Positions 5,254 to 8,126 of a DNA stretch of 8,126 nt are shown piece after piece. The notes under the pieces were generated by a model. The model saw only the letters and a list, made by a program, of their open reading frames with translations. It did not search any database and was not told the origin of the DNA. Source of the DNA: Tannerella sp. (GTDB taxonomy: Bacteria > Bacteroidota > Bacteroidia > Bacteroidales > Tannerellaceae); contig JAITMT010000067.1 in the NCBI GenBank assembly GCA_031277235.1, forward strand, positions 1 through 8,126. Direction: 5' to 3'. The translations under genes and the position numbers were made by a program. Each line of letters starts with the position of its first letter. Within the stretch, counting starts at the first letter, position 1.

Positions 5254-5988
5254 ATGAAATGTAAAAAAGTATTGTTAGCGATTATTTTCGCTGTTTCCGC
5301 ATTGGCGATGAATGCGCAGAACATCCAGTTGCACTATGATTTCGGCGGCTCCATGTATGAAGAATACACCGGTCGCCCGGTTCTTACCACGACGGTCGAA
5401 ATGTTTAGACCCGACAAGTGGGGAAGCACGTTTTTCTTTATTGACATGGATTATACGTCGAAAGGCGTTGCAGGGGCTTATTTCGAAATCGCCCGCGAGT
5501 TGAAATTCTGGCAAGGTCCGATTTCGGTGCACGTTGAATACAACGGCGGTTTGACCTCTTTTGAGATTCCCGACAACGGTTTCGGCGCGGCACGTTTCCA
5601 AAACGCCTACATGCTCGGCGCGACCTATTCGTGGAACAAAGCCGATTTCAACGCGGGATATTCGCTGATGGCTCTGTACAAACACATTCAGAAACAGCCG
5701 TTTGACAAGCCGCACAATTTTCAGATCACGGGAACATGGTACGTGAATTTTGCCAAAAACAATCTGCTGACTTTCACGGGTTTTGCCGATTTCTGGAAAG
5801 AAAAGACGGCTGTCGGCGACTACATTTTTCTGGCGGAGCCACAAATATGGCTGCATTTCAACAAAATGAGCGGCGTGGACGAGAAATTCAACCTGAGCAT
5901 CGGTTCGGAAGTGGAGTTGGGAAATAATTTTGCCGTACACGACGGCTTTTTTGCCATCCCTACCGCCGCTATCCGGTGGGATTTTTGA
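5254..5988 (+). CDS. DUF5020 family outer-membrane protein (Tsx-like)
   Basis: 244 aa. Residues 1-21 form a signal peptide with probable cleavage after MNA, before QNIQLHYDFG. Recognisable DUF5020 signatures are QLHYDFGG (24-31), TVEMFRPDKWGSTFFFIDMDY (47-67), ARELKFWQGP (80-89) and HVEYNGGL (93-100). The remainder is strand-rich with aromatic girdle residues and ends in AIRWDF, a C-terminal Phe typical of outer-membrane barrels. The family resembles nucleoside-specific Tsx channels, but the substrate is unknown. It is transcribed away from coaX across a 158-nt AT-rich spacer. ATG 5254 is the only start that keeps the signal peptide. A terminator-like hairpin follows 18 nt after the stop, so it looks monocistronic. 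The 241-aa frame opposite it is a shadow. Confidence 0.85.
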   Translation: MKCKKVLLAIIFAVSALAMNAQNIQLHYDFGGSMYEEYTGRPVLTTTVEMFRPDKWGSTFFFIDMDYTSKGVAGAYFEIARELKFWQGPISVHVEYNGGLTSFEIPDNGFGAARFQNAYMLGATYSWNKADFNAGYSLMALYKHIQKQPFDKPHNFQITGTWYVNFAKNNLLTFTGFADFWKEKTAVGDYIFLAEPQIWLHFNKMSGVDEKFNLSIGSEVELGNNFAVHDGFFAIPTAAIRWDF

Positions 5989-6006
5989 AAAATCCGGCAT
6001 ACGGAT

Positions 6007-6058
6007 AACGCAGATTCTTACAGGTTTACGCAGGCAGGAATCTGCGTTTATCTTTTTC
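6007..6058 (+). terminator. Rho-independent terminator after DUF5020
   Basis: AACGCAGATTC (6007-6017) and GAATCTGCGTT (6038-6048) form a perfect 11-bp stem, extendable by a few pairs with one bulge (GATAA / TTTATC), around a 20-nt loop. TTTATCTTTTT follows. The long loop and the sequence style also fit a dispersed Bacteroidota intergenic repeat. Confidence 0.55.
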
Positions 6059-6087
6059 TATCTGCATACCGCCATGGTCTTCTACGC

Positions 6088-6118
6088 TTTCTCCTGCGCC
6101 GAAATTCGCTTATATTTT
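6088..6118 (+). promoter_or_regulatory. Candidate promoter of the propeller lipoprotein gene
   Basis: TTTC (6088-6091), a 19-nt spacer and TATATTTT (6111-6118) each differ by one base from the Bacteroidota -33 and -7 consensus. The -7 box ends 26 nt before ATG 6145, the same distance as at coaX. Confidence 0.35.
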
Positions 6119-6144
6119 AATTGTTTGAAAAAATATCATTTCGT

Positions 6145-7236
6145 ATGAACAAAAATATCATTTTATCCATATTATTCATATTCTCAACAGGACTGATTGT
6201 TAGTTGTAGCAGACCGTCAGATTATATGGTTTTTGAGGAAATCCGGTATGTAGATACATTTCCCCGGACATTTTCATTGAATAACGGGGTCGAAGTTGAC
6301 CTTGAGAGTATGGACATCCTGGGGGTAAACGATTTTCGTATTTATGACTCACTGTTAATTTTATCCACCGGAGATAAGGAAGGCCTTTGGTCTTTTCTGT
6401 CCCTGCCCGATTATCGTTATTTAGGAAAATTTCTTACGCTGGGACAAGGTCCTTACGAGTTCTATGAAAATCCTGATATTGGGCAAGTTAAATTTTTCAA
6501 GAAAAATGGAGAATTGTTCGCCGGTATTTATCATTTTCATAAAGGAAAAATCTATGAAATGAACATTGATGAATCCTTCAAGAACAATCGTTTATGTATT
6601 GAAACGGTTCGTGATTCCCTCCCGCTGGAAATATTCAATTTTGTCATGATAGACAGTTCAACTTTTTTTTGTAAAGAATTGAGTAGCCGGGAAACGCAAC
6701 AAATCAGATATATGTCGGTGAACGGGGAAAGAATCACACCGTCTCATTTTGAAAGATTAAATTTGGCTAAAATAAGAGAGCACGAAGATTATAACATTCT
6801 TTCCACAGGCACGAAATATGATTCTAAAAACAAGTTCATCGTCGAAATGCCTGCTCATTTAAATTACATCAATATGTATTCAATAGACGGTTCATTCCAA
6901 AAAACGATCTGTATAGGCAAGCGATTGGATAACATGGATGAAATTCAAGATAAAAACCTTAGAGACAGGATGGATACCTTTTCCGATTTACGGTTGTTTT
7001 CCCGTTTTTGGGGTGTTGTATTTACCAATGAAATGTCACACAACTGGCGGGAAAGGACACGATTTTCCAGCATTCTGCTTTTTGACTGGAACGGAGACCC
7101 TTTGGCACAACTTAACTTGAATAATTTCTCCCAGGTATTCGATATTGACGTTGTCAATGGACGCCTTTATACATTGGATTATATGTCAGACGTGTTTTAT
7201 AAATATGATATACGGGAGATTCTTGAAAAATTATGA
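6145..7236 (+). CDS. BF3164-like lipoprotein with predicted six-bladed beta-propeller
   Basis: 363 aa from ATG 6145; an in-frame TTG eight codons upstream is rejected because the ATG gives a normal lipoprotein signal peptide with VSC and Cys21. The mature protein shows repeats typical of Bacteroidales six-bladed (TolB-like/BF3164) propellers: FRIYDSLLILST, WSFLSLPDYRYLGKFLTLGQGPYEF near residues 85-110, FFKKNGELFAGIYHFHKGKIYEM, MYSIDGSFQKTICIGKRL, LLFDWNGDPLAQLNL and VVNGRLYTLDYMSDVFYKYDI at the end. Strand - short turn - strand units with 'G.G..ef' are the family hallmark. The lipid anchor suggests a periplasmic or outer-membrane location. The function of these proteins is unknown; many occur as standalone genes in gut Bacteroidales. 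The gene is more AT-rich than its neighbours and stands alone, with no partner gene on either side. Confidence 0.75.
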   Translation: MNKNIILSILFIFSTGLIVSCSRPSDYMVFEEIRYVDTFPRTFSLNNGVEVDLESMDILGVNDFRIYDSLLILSTGDKEGLWSFLSLPDYRYLGKFLTLGQGPYEFYENPDIGQVKFFKKNGELFAGIYHFHKGKIYEMNIDESFKNNRLCIETVRDSLPLEIFNFVMIDSSTFFCKELSSRETQQIRYMSVNGERITPSHFERLNLAKIREHEDYNILSTGTKYDSKNKFIVEMPAHLNYINMYSIDGSFQKTICIGKRLDNMDEIQDKNLRDRMDTFSDLRLFSRFWGVVFTNEMSHNWRERTRFSSILLFDWNGDPLAQLNLNNFSQVFDIDVVNGRLYTLDYMSDVFYKYDIREILEKL

Positions 7237-7341
7237 ATCAATAAATCCTGCAAAAGAGGCTGCAACGGAAATGTAAACTGCTTAATCCGGCAATTGTTCC
7301 GAAAAAAACGGCTTTTTTAACACCCTATGAATTTTTTGAAG

Positions 7342-7365
7342 TATCTTTGCAACGAAAAAGTTGCA
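7342..7365 (+). promoter_or_regulatory. Orphan TATCTTTG box with overlapping hairpin
   Basis: TATCTTTG (7342-7349) is a perfect -7 box. TGCAAC (7348-7353) and GTTGCA (7360-7365) form a 6-bp stem with loop GAAAAA at the place where a transcript would begin. No matching -33 element is seen, and the next gene starts 169 nt downstream of the hairpin behind its own box. Confidence 0.35.
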
Positions 7366-7507
7366 TTTGTGACTTGAATGTGCGATTTGAAACTGGACGG
7401 TTGAATAAAATAATAATAAAAATAAAGACTTTTGGGACAACCCCGGATTTCCTGCCTGTTCAAAACTTTTTCCCCGTCCTCCGGCAAATTTTGACGCGTG
7501 AAGTTTG

Positions 7508-7515
7508 TATCTTTG
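7508..7515 (+). promoter_or_regulatory. -7 box of the GKGTxWCTA gene
   Basis: TATCTTTG ends 18 nt before ATG 7534, a typical Bacteroidota short-leader arrangement. The only upstream TTTG (7490-7493) is 14 nt away, shorter than the usual 19-21, so the -33 part is weak. Confidence 0.5.
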
Positions 7516-7533
7516 CCGAAAAAAATAAAACCC

Positions 7534-8126
7534 ATGCGCGCGTCTGAAATTTACAGAAAATATTATCACGATATTGCTTCGCCGGACTTTGAGAAAATCG
7601 TGTCGGCAGATGCCGTTTCGAGCAGTTTACAGCGGGACAAACTCGGCAAATACGCCAAATGGATGCTTGATTTATACAGGCGTAAATATTTGAAAATGGA
7701 AGACTTGTACAAGGCAACGGATTACATCGCCGTTTTCGACAAGGCGTCCAGGATGCGCAGACTGCCCGATACGGACTTGAATCATTACAAATCGCTGCCC
7801 GACATGTACCGGATTATCGAGCCGTTTATCGAGGTAAAAAGCAAAACCGAAAAGGTGCGAAACATCCGGGAAAGCGAAGCCGAAAAACTCTTCGAGGACT
7901 TTGTCTTTACGGTTATCCATCCCAAAACAAGGGCTGCAAGCGTTCTGTACGGCAAAGGTACGCAATGGTGCACGGCTGCCCGGAAATACAACAACTTCCG
8001 CTACTACAACGAATCGGGGAAACTCTACATCATCATCAACAAACTCTCCGGAAGAAAATACCAGTTCCACGTCGAATCGGAAAGTTTCATGGACGAAAAC
8101 GACCGTCCGCTGACAGACGGTGGAGA
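7534..8126 (+). CDS. Phage/mobile-element-type protein with GKGTxWCTA motif, truncated by window end
   Basis: 197 codons are visible from ATG 7534 and the frame is still open at the window edge. There is no signal peptide, so the protein is probably cytoplasmic. The first 135 residues are mostly helical and charged (KYAKWMLDLYRRKYLKMEDLYK around 39-60; KSKTEKVRNIRESEAEKLF around 102-120). Then follow HPKTRAASVLYGKGTQWCTAA (129-149), KYNNFRYYNESGKLYIIINK (151-170) and KYQFHVESESFMDENDRPL (175-193). The series GxGTxWCTA - F..Y...G.LYII - K.YQFH....F.D..D.P is one I associate with uncharacterised proteins in phages and Bacteroidota accessory regions, sometimes followed by short leucine-rich repeats; this is from memory. 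The invariant-looking Trp-Cys pair (144-145) may be structural or catalytic; no function is known to me. The gene has its own -7 box and follows a repeat-free 297-bp spacer. Confidence 0.7.
   Translation, partial: MRASEIYRKYYHDIASPDFEKIVSADAVSSSLQRDKLGKYAKWMLDLYRRKYLKMEDLYKATDYIAVFDKASRMRRLPDTDLNHYKSLPDMYRIIEPFIEVKSKTEKVRNIRESEAEKLFEDFVFTVIHPKTRAASVLYGKGTQWCTAARKYNNFRYYNESGKLYIIINKLSGRKYQFHVESESFMDENDRPLTDGG

Larger units (their letters stand above)
7237..7533. other. Intergenic region with promoter-like boxes
   Basis: A 297-bp spacer without a convincing gene. It contains an A-tract/T-tract pair (AAAAAA-CGGC-TTTTTT, 7303-7318) that may end the upstream transcript, a TATCTTTG box with a hairpin at 7342-7365, and the promoter of the last gene. 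The only ORF after the first box that has an ATG is eight codons long (7378-7404). Confidence 0.6.

Noticed and set aside
5275..6000. 241-aa open frame opposite the DUF5020 gene
   Set aside because: It is the antisense shadow of a gene with a clear signal peptide and family motifs. Its own peptide lacks any recognisable domain.
7672..8070. 132-aa open frame on the minus strand at the right end
   Set aside because: It is the antisense of the GKGTxWCTA gene, with no domain and no start signal.

Overview
The window looks like chromosomal DNA of a member of the Bacteroidota, most likely order Bacteroidales. The reasons are the gene families (a DUF5020-type protein, a BF3164-like lipoprotein, a Bacteroidales-type LptC and CoaX), perfect TAnnTTTG -7 boxes 18-26 nt upstream of three starts, mostly absent Shine-Dalgarno sequences, and intergenic repeats built on CTCCCC/GGAGGG and ATTCCGTACGGAAT. 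No rRNA, tRNA, CRISPR array or intact insertion sequence is visible.

Left part (1-1339): the 3' end of a glycoside hydrolase family 9 gene is followed by about 1 kb with no convincing intact gene. This kilobase holds two tandem 186-bp copies of a palindrome-rich foldback element, a second nested foldback, CT-rich repeats, a terminator-like hairpin, and the wreck of a RelE/ParE-like toxin gene carrying an internal deletion, a frameshift and a nonsense codon.

Middle (1340-5152, minus strand): a compact operon coaX - outer-membrane barrel - lptC with overlapping genes (17 nt, then a TGATG stop-start) reads from a strong TTTG-N19-TATCTTTG promoter. It couples coenzyme A synthesis with outer-membrane and LPS-export functions. 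Downstream on the same strand, with its own probable promoter, lies a GH88/GH105-type unsaturated-uronyl hydrolase with a twin-arginine lipoprotein signal. With the GH9 end it gives the left part of the window a polysaccharide-degrading character.

Right part (5254-8126, plus strand): a DUF5020 (Tsx-like barrel) gene diverges from coaX. Then come a hairpin terminator, a six-bladed beta-propeller lipoprotein of BF3164 type, a 297-bp gap with an orphan promoter-like box and hairpin, and finally an open-ended gene for a protein with a GKGTxWCTA motif that I associate with phage and mobile-element proteins of unknown function. That last gene and the foldback repeats are the least explained parts. 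The rest is ordinary Bacteroidales chromosome, and I see no clear multi-gene new system.
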